This document shows positions 15,050 through 23,279 of a stretch of DNA of 40,628 nt, piece by piece. How positions within the stretch are numbered: position 1 is the stretch's first letter; every line of letters begins with the position of its first letter. Where the stretch lies: positions 1-40,628 of the forward strand of contig NZ_JAIEQY010000156.1 of NCBI RefSeq assembly GCF_019747315.1, written 5' to 3'. The notes beneath the pieces are model-generated. The model worked only from the letters and a program-made list of their open reading frames with translations, was not told the DNA's origin and did not search any database. Both the position numbers and the translations under genes were made by a program. This DNA is from Roseococcus sp. (lineage in GTDB: Bacteria; Pseudomonadota; Alphaproteobacteria; Acetobacterales; Acetobacteraceae).

Positions 15050-15570
15050 AAATCATCCTGGCCGGCATCGATGCCGTGAACCTGGTGCTGAAATACGTCC
15101 TTGCCCTGTTGCTGGTGATGATGACGGTGGGGGCACTCGGCCAGGTGGTGGTGCGCTTCGTCCTGCCGCTGCTGGGCTTCAATGTCTCGGCCGCCTGGAC
15201 GGAAGAGGTGGCGCGCTTCTCCATGATCTGGACGGTCTTCCTGGGCGCGGCCTGGGCGCTGCGGCATGGCGAGCTCATCGCGCTCGACCTCGTGACGCAT
15301 GCCGTGCCGCGCGTGCTGGGCATGGCGATCAAGGTGCTGGCCTATCTGGCCTGCGCCGCCTTTGCCGTGCTGCTCATCGTCCTCGGCCTGGAATTCGCCG
15401 AGATCGGCGAAATCGAGACGAGCCCGGTGCTGGGCCTGTCGAAATGGTACGTCTTCATGTCGCTCCCTGTCGGCGCGGCCCTGATGGTGATGAACATCGC
15501 GGGCTTCCTGCTCGCTTGCATCATCGAGGGCAGTGACCCGCGCGGCGCGCTCGATGCGGTAGGGGACTGA
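15046..15570 (+). CDS. TRAP transporter small permease (DctQ type)
   Basis: A 174-residue four-helix membrane subunit. The family segment SAAWTEEVARFSMIWTVFLGAAWALRHGELI is present. It starts at GTG 15046, overlapping the dehydrogenase TGA by three bases within GTGA, and ends three bases before dctM. It supports DctM in sodium-driven uptake of the substrate of this operon. Confidence 0.93.
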   Translation: MKIILAGIDAVNLVLKYVLALLLVMMTVGALGQVVVRFVLPLLGFNVSAAWTEEVARFSMIWTVFLGAAWALRHGELIALDLVTHAVPRVLGMAIKVLAYLACAAFAVLLIVLGLEFAEIGEIETSPVLGLSKWYVFMSLPVGAALMVMNIAGFLLACIIEGSDPRGALDAVGD

Positions 15571-15573
15571 GCC

Positions 15574-16845
15574 ATGGTCGGAACCGCCATTGCCCTGATG
15601 GTCATGTTCGCCGCCGCGGTGCCGATCGGCTTCGCGCTGGGCATGGCGCCGCTCATCGCACTCGACGCGCAGCGCATCCCGCTGATCGTCATCGCCCAGG
15701 CCGCGCTGGAGAGCCTGGACAGTTTCACCCTGCTCGCCATCCCCTTCTACGTCATGGCCGGGCGCATCATGCTGGCCGGCGGCATGGCCACGCGCCTCGT
15801 GGGCCTGGCCGCGGCACTTGTGGGCTGGGTGCGCGGTGGATTGGGCGCGGCGGGCGTGCTGACGGCGATGTTCTTCGCCACCATCAGCGGCTCCTCCTCG
15901 GCGACGGCCGCGGCCATCGGCTCCATCCTCGTGCCCGAGATGACGAAGCGGAACTACCCCAAGCCCTATGCGGCGGCCATCGTCGCGGCCTCGGGCGAGA
16001 TCGGCGTCATCATCCCGCCCTCCATTCCCATGGTGATCTATGCCGTCACGGTGAGCGAGAGCATCGGCTCGCTGTTTCTCGCGGGAATTATCCCGGGCCT
16101 GCTCATCGGCTTCAGCCTGATGGCGCTGATCATCGTGCAATCCAGCATGCGCGGCTATGGCGACCCAACGCGCTTCGCGCCGCGCGAGATCGCGCGCGAT
16201 GTGTGGGCCGCCACGAAGCGCGCGGCGCTCTCGCTCCTCATGCCCATCATCGTGCTGGGCGGCATCTATGGCGGCATCTTCACCGCGACCGAGGCCGCCG
16301 TGGTGGCGGCCGTCTATGCGCTGATCCTCGGCCTCTTCGTCTACAAGGAGCTGAAATGGCGGCAGTTGCCGGACATCCTGGCGGGCAGCGCCAAGACCTC
16401 GGCCATCGTGCTGATCATCGTCGCCTTCGCGAGCGTCTTTGCCTATGTGCTCACGACCTATCAGGCGCCGCAGGCCGTGGCCGCCTGGCTGACCGCCATC
16501 ACCGCCAGCCCGCTGATCTTCCTGCTGCTGGTGAACGGCTTCCTCTTCTTCGTCGGCATGTTCATGGAGACGCTGGCGGCCATCATCATCCTGGCGCCGG
16601 TGCTGGCGCCGGCGGCCATCGCCTTCGGCATTGATCCGATCCATTTCGGCGTGATCGTGGTGGTGAACCTGGCTGTCGGCATGGTGACGCCGCCGGTGGG
16701 GGTGAACCTCTTCGTCGCCTGCAGCATCAGCAAGCTCAGGATGGAGCAGTTGATGCCGCCGCTCATGCCCTTTCTCGCCTGCCTCGTGCTTTGCCTGCTC
16801 ATCATCACCTATGTGCCCGCGCTGTCCCTGGCGCTGGTGCGATAA
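15574..16845 (+). CDS. TRAP transporter large permease (DctM type)
   Basis: A 423-residue permease with about twelve helices. Diagnostic segments are TLLAIPFYVMAGRIM, the ATISGSSSATAAAIGSILVPEM repeat, GVIIPPSIPMVIYAV and, in the second half, AVGMVTPPVGVNLFVACSI. It follows dctQ by three bases. It is only distantly like the dctM at 6.0 kb in loop sequences and gene order (Q-M-P here, P-Q-M there), so the two systems are separate acquisitions or old paralogues serving different ligands. Confidence 0.95.
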   Translation: MVGTAIALMVMFAAAVPIGFALGMAPLIALDAQRIPLIVIAQAALESLDSFTLLAIPFYVMAGRIMLAGGMATRLVGLAAALVGWVRGGLGAAGVLTAMFFATISGSSSATAAAIGSILVPEMTKRNYPKPYAAAIVAASGEIGVIIPPSIPMVIYAVTVSESIGSLFLAGIIPGLLIGFSLMALIIVQSSMRGYGDPTRFAPREIARDVWAATKRAALSLLMPIIVLGGIYGGIFTATEAAVVAAVYALILGLFVYKELKWRQLPDILAGSAKTSAIVLIIVAFASVFAYVLTTYQAPQAVAAWLTAITASPLIFLLLVNGFLFFVGMFMETLAAIIILAPVLAPAAIAFGIDPIHFGVIVVVNLAVGMVTPPVGVNLFVACSISKLRMEQLMPPLMPFLACLVLCLLIITYVPALSLALVR

Positions 16846-16864
16846 CCATCAGGAGAATCCCAAG

Positions 16865-17851
16865 ATGATCGCCCTTCCCCGCCGCACCCTGGCCCTTGGC
16901 GCAATCGCCACCCCCTTCGTCGCTCGCGCGCAAGGCGTGACGGAGTTGCGCCTGGGCCATGTGCTCTCCGAGCAATCCTCCTATCACGTGGCTGGGACCA
17001 AGCTCTCCGAGCTGGTCGAGCGGCGCACCAATGGCCGCGTAAAGATCAATGTCTTCGCCAACTCCGCGCTCGGCGGCGAGCTGCGGCTGATCCAGTCCGC
17101 GCGCACCGGCGCGATCGACCTGATGTTCAACAGCCAGCCCTCGCTGGAAAACACCATCCGCGACATGGGCGTGCTCTCGTTGCCCTGGCTCTTCGACAGC
17201 TATGAGCAGGCCAACCGGCTGATGCAGGGGCCGATGGGCCAGCGCCTGCTGACGCTGCTGGAGCCTGTGGGCATGATCGGCCTCTCCTGGTTCAACCTGT
17301 TCGAGCGCAGCGTGCTGACCAACCGGCCCTTCACCAACCTGGCGGAAGCGCGCGGCCTGAAGATCCGCGTCATCCAGTCGCCCGGCTATGTGGAGGCCTA
17401 TCGCAGCCTCGGCATGCAGCCCACGCCGACCGCCTATGCCGAGCTCTTCCTCGCGCTGCAGAACGGCGTGGTGGATGCAGCGGAACTCGCGCCCGACCAG
17501 ATGATCGCCGACCGCTTCGTGGAGGTGATCCGCAACTACATCCTCACCAGGACGCACCAGCTGCCCTCCGTGCTCATCGCCGCGCGCTCGCGCTTCACCG
17601 CGCTGCCGGCCGATGTGCAGACGGCCATTCGCGAGAGCGTGCCGGCCGCGATCACCGAGGGCCTCGCCTATTACAACCGCTTCCGCGAGGAAAGCTTCGT
17701 CGAGGTGCGCCGGCGCGGGATCAACATCATCGAGCCCGACCTCGCCCCCTTCAAGGCGGCGGCGCGCCCGGCCTATGACACCATCCTGGCCAATGCGCCC
17801 AATGGCCGTGCCCTGCTGGCCGAGATCGAGGCCGCGAAGGCCCGCGCTTGA
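16865..17851 (+). CDS. TRAP transporter periplasmic substrate-binding protein (DctP type)
   Basis: A 328-residue binding protein. The N-terminus (PRRTLALGAIATPFVARA) is a signal peptide with a twin arginine, but lacks the full Tat consensus. The mature fold shows TELRLGHVLSEQSSYH, the ligand-site arginine in RGLKIRVIQS and the ALQNGVVDAAELAP segment, where the usual DGQEN is replaced by DAAEL. Start ATG 16865 has AGGAG eight bases upstream; the track ORF is 18 codons too long. The stop is overlapped by the TTG start of the hydrolase gene. Confidence 0.93.
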   Translation: MIALPRRTLALGAIATPFVARAQGVTELRLGHVLSEQSSYHVAGTKLSELVERRTNGRVKINVFANSALGGELRLIQSARTGAIDLMFNSQPSLENTIRDMGVLSLPWLFDSYEQANRLMQGPMGQRLLTLLEPVGMIGLSWFNLFERSVLTNRPFTNLAEARGLKIRVIQSPGYVEAYRSLGMQPTPTAYAELFLALQNGVVDAAELAPDQMIADRFVEVIRNYILTRTHQLPSVLIAARSRFTALPADVQTAIRESVPAAITEGLAYYNRFREESFVEVRRRGINIIEPDLAPFKAAARPAYDTILANAPNGRALLAEIEAAKARA

Positions 17852-18633
17852 GGCTGACCCGGCCGGACGGCGCCGAACTCGCCGTCACCATCACGGGCGA
17901 GGGGCCGGGCCTGCTCCTCGTCTCGGGTCTCGGCGGCACCGCGGCCTTCTGGTCGAAGCTGGTGCCGGCGCTGGCGCCGCATTTCCGCGTGGCGGTGCTG
18001 GACCAGCGCGGCGTGGGCGCCAGCACGCGCGGCACGGCGGAGGTGAACATCACCACGCTGGCCGAGGATGCGGCGGCGGTGGCGGCCGCGCTCGGCGGGC
18101 CGGTCGCGCTGTGCGGCCATTCCACCGGGGCGGCCATCGTGCTGAGCATGGCGGCGGGGCGCATGTGCGACGTCTCGCGCCTCGTGCTCTCGGCCGGTTG
18201 GCTGAAGCCCGATCCCTATCTGCACGCGCTGTTCACCACGCGCCTGGCCATCCTGGAGCGCGCCGGCTACGCCGCCTATGAGCAGATGGGCCGCTTCCTG
18301 GGCTATCCGGCCGAGACGCTGGTCGCGGCCGGGGGCTTCGCCGAACCGGCCCTGATGTCCGAGGCGCGCGAGGCGGAGGAGCGCCTGCGCTGGTCCGAAC
18401 GCATCGGCGCGCTGCTGGGCTTCGACGGCACGGGGCTGCCGGCGCGCGTGGCGGTGCCGACGCTGGTGCTGGGCACGCCGGATGACGCCATCGTGCCGCA
18501 TCACCATCAGCGCGAAACGGCGCTGGCCATCCGCGGCGCCGCCTTCGCGCCCCTGGCCGATGGCGGGCATTTCTACCCGCAGACGCGGCAGGCCGCGTTC
18601 CTGGACCGGCTCTCGCCCTTCCTGCGCGGCTGA
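17848..18633 (+). CDS. Alpha/beta hydrolase, last gene of the catabolic operon
   Basis: A 261-residue alpha/beta-fold hydrolase. Nucleophile Ser92 sits in GHSTGAA, the oxyanion strand motif is LVSGLGGTAAFW, DQRGVGAST follows the second strand, the acid is probably in TPDDAIVP, and the His lies in DGGHFYPQ. It resembles the 3-oxoadipate enol-lactonase/esterase branch. The start is a TTG at 17848 overlapping the dctP TGA (TTGA), an uncommon start codon explained by translational coupling. Role in the operon: probably ester, lactone or thioester hydrolysis of an intermediate. Substrate unknown. Confidence 0.85.
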   Translation: MRLTRPDGAELAVTITGEGPGLLLVSGLGGTAAFWSKLVPALAPHFRVAVLDQRGVGASTRGTAEVNITTLAEDAAAVAAALGGPVALCGHSTGAAIVLSMAAGRMCDVSRLVLSAGWLKPDPYLHALFTTRLAILERAGYAAYEQMGRFLGYPAETLVAAGGFAEPALMSEAREAEERLRWSERIGALLGFDGTGLPARVAVPTLVLGTPDDAIVPHHHQRETALAIRGAAFAPLADGGHFYPQTRQAAFLDRLSPFLRG

Positions 18634-18775
18634 CGCGCCGCGGCAGCGATGCAACCCCGTGGATGGCCTGCGGTTAAAGCCTGACCCGCCACGGTGGACA
18701 CACCGGGGCGCGATCAGTCCCCCGGCGCTGTGATCACGATCCAGCGGCCCGGAATCGCGGCGAGAGGAGTTCCCC

Positions 18776-19777
18776 ATGCAGCTGTCCCGAAGCGCCAAGC
18801 GCGTCTCCGGCACCCCCGGCATCATGATCGGCGTCGCCGTGGCGCTGGGCGCCATGGCCACCTTCAACTACGCCATGGGCCGCCGGGCCGAGCGCCGCAA
18901 TCCGCCATCGGGGCGCTTCGTGCAGATCGAGGGGGTTCGGCTGCACTATGTCGAACGCGGCGAGGGCCCACCCGTCATCCTCCTGCACGGCAATGGCGCC
19001 ATGGTGGAGGATTTCGTGATCAGCGGCGTGCTGGACAGGTTGTCCCGCCACCATCGCGTCATTGCGTTCGACCGCCCCGGCTTCGGCCATAGTGACCGCC
19101 CGCGGGACCGCGTCTGGAGCGCGGCGGAGCAGGCGCGGCTGATCCGCGCGGCGCTGCGCCTGCTGGATGTGCGGCAGCCCATCATCCTGGGGCATTCCTG
19201 GGGAACCATGGTCGCGCTGGAGATGGCCTTGGCGCGCCCCGATGACACGGCCGGGCTGGCGCTGGTCTCGGGCTATTACTTCCCGACCCTGCGCCTCGAC
19301 GTGCCCCTTCTCTCGCCGCCCGCCATCCCTGTGGTCGGCGATGTGCTGCGTTATACGATCTCGCCCCTGCTGGGGTGGCTGCTCGCGCCGCTGATCTTCC
19401 GCAAGCTGTTCGGCCCGGCGCCGGTCACGCGGGATTTCCGGTCGCGCTTCCCGCTGGCAATGGCGCTGCGGCCCTGGCAGATCCGCGCGAGCGCGGGTGA
19501 TACGGCCCTCATGGTCCCGGGTGCGGCGGCGCTGGCCGGGCGCTATGCCGAGCTGGAGATTCCCGTGACGATCATCGGCGCGCCGGGTGACCGGATCGTG
19601 GATCACGAGGCGCAGGCCGGGGCGCTGCACCACACGCTTCCCCATAGCGACCTGGCGCGGATCGAAGATGCGGGACACATGCTGCACCACACCCGGCCCG
19701 AGGCCGTCGTCAGCGCCATCACGGAAATGGCCGCGGCACTGGGCCAGCGTGACGCATCGCCGGCTGCCTCAGGCTGA
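18776..19777 (+). CDS. Membrane-anchored alpha/beta hydrolase
   Basis: A 333-residue alpha/beta hydrolase. One N-terminal hydrophobic helix (PGIMIGVAVALGAMATF) anchors it, so the catalytic domain may be periplasmic or membrane-associated. Motifs: oxyanion LHGNGAMVEDF, AFDRPGFGHSDRP, nucleophile Ser141 in GHSWGTM, acid near GAPGDRIVDHE and His in EDAGHMLHH. This looks like epoxide hydrolase/haloalkane dehalogenase-like or lipase-like members, with an inserted lid around 170-235. GAGAGGAG precedes the ATG. It is separated from the operon upstream by 142 bases in which I see no clear promoter or terminator. Confidence 0.85.
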   Translation: MQLSRSAKRVSGTPGIMIGVAVALGAMATFNYAMGRRAERRNPPSGRFVQIEGVRLHYVERGEGPPVILLHGNGAMVEDFVISGVLDRLSRHHRVIAFDRPGFGHSDRPRDRVWSAAEQARLIRAALRLLDVRQPIILGHSWGTMVALEMALARPDDTAGLALVSGYYFPTLRLDVPLLSPPAIPVVGDVLRYTISPLLGWLLAPLIFRKLFGPAPVTRDFRSRFPLAMALRPWQIRASAGDTALMVPGAAALAGRYAELEIPVTIIGAPGDRIVDHEAQAGALHHTLPHSDLARIEDAGHMLHHTRPEAVVSAITEMAAALGQRDASPAASG

Positions 19778-19788
19778 GACGCGCCGCT

Positions 19789-20649
19789 TTACCGAAAGGC
19801 CCAGCGCACCGCCCGCGCCACGCCCAGCGTGCCGGCCCGCAGCAGCGGCCGGCCCAGCACCGGGTTGGAGAGCCCATGCATCCGCCGCGCCCAGTCGGGC
19901 AGCAGGTCGATCGCGGCCTGATTGCCCAGCACGTGCAGGGGGGCCGCCAGGGGGGCCGCGCTGGCAGGTTGCAGCAGGAAGCGGCGCACCTCCCGCGTGC
20001 GGGCATCGCTGCGCAATTGCGGGCGGTAGCTGGCGACCAGTCGCAGCGCGGTGGCGCGGTCGCGCGGCACGGGGGCCGCGCCGAGGCCTTCGGCCACCTG
20101 CGCCATCTCGGCGAAATAGCGATCCTGGTCGGCCAGCGACATGCGCGGCTCCACATAGCGGCGCCAGGCGCTGAGGAAGCTCGTCGCCTCCGTCACATGC
20201 ACCCAGGCCAGCAGGGCGGGGTCATTGGCCCAGTATTCGGTCCCATCGGGCAGGGTGCCGCGCACCTGGGCATGAATGCCACGCACCCGCGCCATCACCG
20301 CGCGCGCCTCCTCCGGCCCGCCATAGGTGGTGAGTGCGATGAAGCGGGCTGTGCGGCGCAGCCTGCCGTGCAGATCCTCGCGGAAATTCGAATGGTCCCA
20401 GACGCCGGCCAGCACCGCCGGGTGCAGCATCTGCAACAGCAGCGAGGAGATGCCACCCACCATCATCGAGGTGACATCGCCATGCACGCGCCAGGCGACG
20501 GAGCCGGCGCCAAACAGCCCATCCGGGCGGCGGCGCACGGGTGCCTCGCCCCGGGCGCGGTCATTGAACAGCGCCACCACGCGCGTGGTGATGGCGTCCT
20601 TGATCGGTTGGGTGGGGGCGCGCGGCGTCTCGCGATTCATCGGTTTCAT
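19789..20649 (-). CDS. DUF2236 / oxygenase MpaB family protein
   Basis: A 286-residue protein of the DUF2236 family, which includes the rubber-cleaving heme oxygenase Lcp and the fungal MpaB. Matching segments are SVAWRVHGDVTSMMVGGISSLLLQMLHPAVLAGVWDHS and the central YWANDPALLAWVHVTEATSFL. In characterised members a histidine in this core binds b-type heme. There is no signal peptide. The gene converges on the alpha/beta hydrolase (11 bases between stops) and diverges from the first SDR gene. The start at 20649 has a poor ribosome site; a second ATG three codons in is an alternative. Reaction unknown. Confidence 0.85.
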   Translation of the reverse strand: MKPMNRETPRAPTQPIKDAITTRVVALFNDRARGEAPVRRRPDGLFGAGSVAWRVHGDVTSMMVGGISSLLLQMLHPAVLAGVWDHSNFREDLHGRLRRTARFIALTTYGGPEEARAVMARVRGIHAQVRGTLPDGTEYWANDPALLAWVHVTEATSFLSAWRRYVEPRMSLADQDRYFAEMAQVAEGLGAAPVPRDRATALRLVASYRPQLRSDARTREVRRFLLQPASAAPLAAPLHVLGNQAAIDLLPDWARRMHGLSNPVLGRPLLRAGTLGVARAVRWAFR

Positions 20650-20717
20650 ATGGGGCGGTGCGCGCCGGGGGCCAGCCCGCCTTGCGCCAAGGGGGCTTTG
20701 CCACCATCCCTGCCGGC

Positions 20718-21401
20718 ATGAATCCCGAAGAACCCAGACCTGCGATCATCATCGGCACCGGCGGCATCGGCGCGGCCCTGGCGGCGGCGCTGGAGCAGCG
20801 CGGCCAGCCCGTGCGCCGCCTCGGCCGCCGCACCACGCCCGCCCTCGATCTGCTGGATGAGGCCAGCATCGCCCGCGCCGCGGCCGAGATCGGGCCCGGG
20901 CTGCGGCTGGTCGTGGATGCCACGGGCTTCCTGCATGATGCGCGCTTCCAGCCGGAGAAGAGTTTTCGCCAGCTGGACCCGGCGCATCTGGCCCATAGCT
21001 TCGCCCTCAACGCGACCGGCCCGGCGCTGCTGATGAAGCATTTCCTGCCGCTGCTGGCGCGCGAGGGGCGGGCGGTCTTCGCCACGCTCTCGGCCCGGGT
21101 CGGCAGCATCGCCGACAACCGGCTGGGCGGCTGGACCAGCTATCGCGCCGCCAAGGCCGCGCTGAACCAGATCATGCGCAACAGCGCCATCGAGGTGGCG
21201 CGCAGCCGGCCCCAGGTCATCTGCGTGGCGCTGCATCCGGGCACCGTCGCCACGCCGCTCTCCGACCCCTTCGCCAAGGCCGGGCTGGAAGTGCAGGCGC
21301 CCGAACAGGCGGCCGAGCGGCTTCTGGAGGTGATCGAGGGGCTCAGCCCGTCACAAACCGGGCTGTTCTTTGACCATCACGGCAAGCCCATCCCCTTCTG
21401 A
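20718..21401 (+). CDS. Short-chain dehydrogenase/reductase, atypical (CsgA-like)
   Basis: A 227-residue SDR oxidoreductase. The dinucleotide site reads IIIGTGGIGAALA, a variant of TGxxxGxG, and the active site reads YRAAKAALNQIM with Tyr and Lys four apart. The catalytic Ser is probably in TLSARVGSI. Length and motifs match short CsgA-like or 'C-factor'-type SDRs. ATG 20718 is chosen over the track start at 20658, which runs into the divergent gene. It ends five bases before the stop of the convergent SDR gene. Substrate unknown. Confidence 0.85.
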   Translation: MNPEEPRPAIIIGTGGIGAALAAALEQRGQPVRRLGRRTTPALDLLDEASIARAAAEIGPGLRLVVDATGFLHDARFQPEKSFRQLDPAHLAHSFALNATGPALLMKHFLPLLAREGRAVFATLSARVGSIADNRLGGWTSYRAAKAALNQIMRNSAIEVARSRPQVICVALHPGTVATPLSDPFAKAGLEVQAPEQAAERLLEVIEGLSPSQTGLFFDHHGKPIPF

Positions 21402-21405
21402 ACCC

Positions 21406-22158
21406 TCACATCACCACGCCGCCGCCATCCACCACATAGGTCGCGCCGGTGACGAAGGAGGCATCGTCCGAGGCGAGGAAGATGATCACCTGCGCCACCT
21501 CCTCCGGCTGGCCGAGTCGGTTCATCGGGCAGCGGGCGTTCAGCACGCGCTTGAACTCCTCGGGGTCCGCGGCATTGGCGATCATGCGGTCGAAATAGGG
21601 GCTGCCGATCGGGCCGGGGGCCACGGCGTTGACGCGGATGTTCTCGCCCACATGGTCCAGCGCCATGGCGCGGGTCAGGCTGTCCACGGCACCCTTGCTG
21701 GCCACATAGGTCACGCGGTCCTTCAGGCCGATGATGGCGATGTTGGAGGCGGTGTTGACGATGGCACCGCCACCCTGCGCCCGCATCACCGGCACCACAT
21801 GCTTGGCGCAGAGGAAGACGCCCTTCACATTGACGTCGAACAGCGCCTGCCAATCCTCCTCGCGCGTGCTCACGACATCGCCAGTGATGCCGTAGCCGGC
21901 ATTGCTGCACAGGATATCGATGCGGCCGAAGCGGGCCAGCACCTCCTCCACCATGCGGGCGCAATCGGCGCTGCTGGTGACATCCATGCCGATGGCGAGG
22001 CCCGCGGCCCCCAGCATCGCCACCGTCTCCTGAGCCGCCTCCAGGTTGCGGTCGGCGACGGCCACCTGCGCCCCCTCCCGCGCGGCGAGCAGCGCGGTGG
22101 CACGGCCGATGCCGCTGCCGCCGCCGGTGATGAGCAAGGTCTTGTTCGCGAGGCGCAT
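21406..22158 (-). CDS. Classical short-chain dehydrogenase/reductase (FabG-like)
   Basis: A 250-residue classical SDR. All marks are visible: cofactor site TGGGSGIG (residues 11-18), Asp in ADRNLEA favouring NAD, CSNAGYG, active-site Ser-Tyr-Lys in TASNIAIIGLKDRVTYVASKGA, then NAVAPGPI and the C-terminal VTGATYVVDGGG. These enzymes oxidise secondary alcohols or reduce ketones. GGAGAAG precedes the ATG. It faces the other SDR tail-to-tail and is not obviously co-transcribed with the LemA-like pair on its upstream side, although all are on the minus strand with 41 bases between. Substrate unknown. Confidence 0.92.
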   Translation of the reverse strand: MRLANKTLLITGGGSGIGRATALLAAREGAQVAVADRNLEAAQETVAMLGAAGLAIGMDVTSSADCARMVEEVLARFGRIDILCSNAGYGITGDVVSTREEDWQALFDVNVKGVFLCAKHVVPVMRAQGGGAIVNTASNIAIIGLKDRVTYVASKGAVDSLTRAMALDHVGENIRVNAVAPGPIGSPYFDRMIANAADPEEFKRVLNARCPMNRLGQPEEVAQVIIFLASDDASFVTGATYVVDGGGVVM

Positions 22159-22199
22159 GGATGAAGCTTCTCCGGGTGGTTTCGCCCGGGAGCATGCCC

Positions 22200-23216
22200 T
22201 CAGCCGCCGAGTTCCGCCAATTCCCGCTCCAGCGCCGCGATATCGGCGCGAAGCTGCACGAGATGGGCGTCACGCTGGGTGATCTCGGCCTCGCTCTTCA
22301 GCTTCCAGCCAAAGGCCGCGGTGATGTCCTGGCGCTTCCGGCGGATCTGCTCGCGCAGATCAACCCGCCGGGCGGCGCGCTCCGGCGGCTCGGGCTCGGG
22401 GTCCGGCGGCGCGTGGTGTTGCGCGAAATAGGACTGGTGCTCCTCGGGCTTCCCGCGCATCCCCCGCTCCTCACCCTCCCCCGCCTCCTCTTCTTCCTGG
22501 TAGTCCGACCACAGCGCACCACGGGCGGCCAGCCCGCCGAAGAGCTGGATCAGCGCCGACCAGCGCAGCGCAGCCAGGCGCTCGGCCGCACGGTTGCGCC
22601 GGCTGCCGCCGCGCAGCGTCCAGTCACGCGCATGGCTCAGCGCCTCGGCAGCGCGGCGGAAGGCGCGGGCGGCCTGAGGGCCATATTCGAGGTCGAGATA
22701 CTCCGCCACATCCTCCAGCGCGGCGCGGCCGCGCAGGGCGCGGCGATACTGCCGCCAGCCCGACATGACTGCCCGCGCCTGGATGCGGGCCTCCAGCCGG
22801 TCCAGGGCCCGCAGGCTGAAGGCCTCGGCGAACCAGTCCCAGGCCCAGGCCAGGTGATAGCCGAGCCAGCGTGCCGCCTCGGCCAGCCAATGGGCGTGGC
22901 GGCGCAGGCGGAAGGCGGCCCAGAGCGGCATGAACAGCGCGATCGCCAGGGCCGGCGGGGCCGGCGTGCCGGCCAGGGCCAGCAGCACGACGACCGGCAA
23001 GGCGGCGAGGAGCACGGCATCCACGGCCAGGGTCAGCATGGTGGCCAGCTTGGCGCCCAGCCGGCGCGGCGCCGCGTGCTGCCGGCGCAGCATGGCGCGG
23101 GAGCGCTCCAGCACGGCCCGCGCCTCCGGATGCGAGTCGGCAAGGCCGCTGCGTTCCAGCTGGGCGATCAAGAGGCGCAATTCCTGCACCGAATGCGCGG
23201 TGCGCGTGACCGACAC
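22200..23216 (-). CDS. Unknown membrane protein with charged C-terminal coiled coil
   Basis: A 338-residue protein of no family I recognise. Residues 1-45 are helical and charged, about 55-95 form two hydrophobic helices (LATMLTLAVDAVLLAALPVVVLLAL and the following segment), and the middle is rich in Arg, Ala and Trp. From about residue 235 there is an acidic stretch (YQEEEEAGEGEE), a Pro/Glu linker and a final coiled coil (TQRDAHLVQLRADIAALERELAEL). The start is GTG 23216 with GGAGGG four bases upstream. It lies 63 bases downstream of the LemA-like gene and is probably co-transcribed with it. Confidence 0.6.
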   Translation of the reverse strand: MSVTRTAHSVQELRLLIAQLERSGLADSHPEARAVLERSRAMLRRQHAAPRRLGAKLATMLTLAVDAVLLAALPVVVLLALAGTPAPPALAIALFMPLWAAFRLRRHAHWLAEAARWLGYHLAWAWDWFAEAFSLRALDRLEARIQARAVMSGWRQYRRALRGRAALEDVAEYLDLEYGPQAARAFRRAAEALSHARDWTLRGGSRRNRAAERLAALRWSALIQLFGGLAARGALWSDYQEEEEAGEGEERGMRGKPEEHQSYFAQHHAPPDPEPEPPERAARRVDLREQIRRKRQDITAAFGWKLKSEAEITQRDAHLVQLRADIAALERELAELGG

Positions 23217-23279
23217 GGGACCCTCCGGGGGGCAGGCCAGCCCCTGGCCCCACTTGCCACAGGGAGGATGAGAGTTCGG

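Noticed and set aside
14863-16644. A 593-residue minus-strand ORF
   Set aside because: It is the antisense shadow of dctQ-dctM; composition is His/Arg/Asp-rich with no domain.
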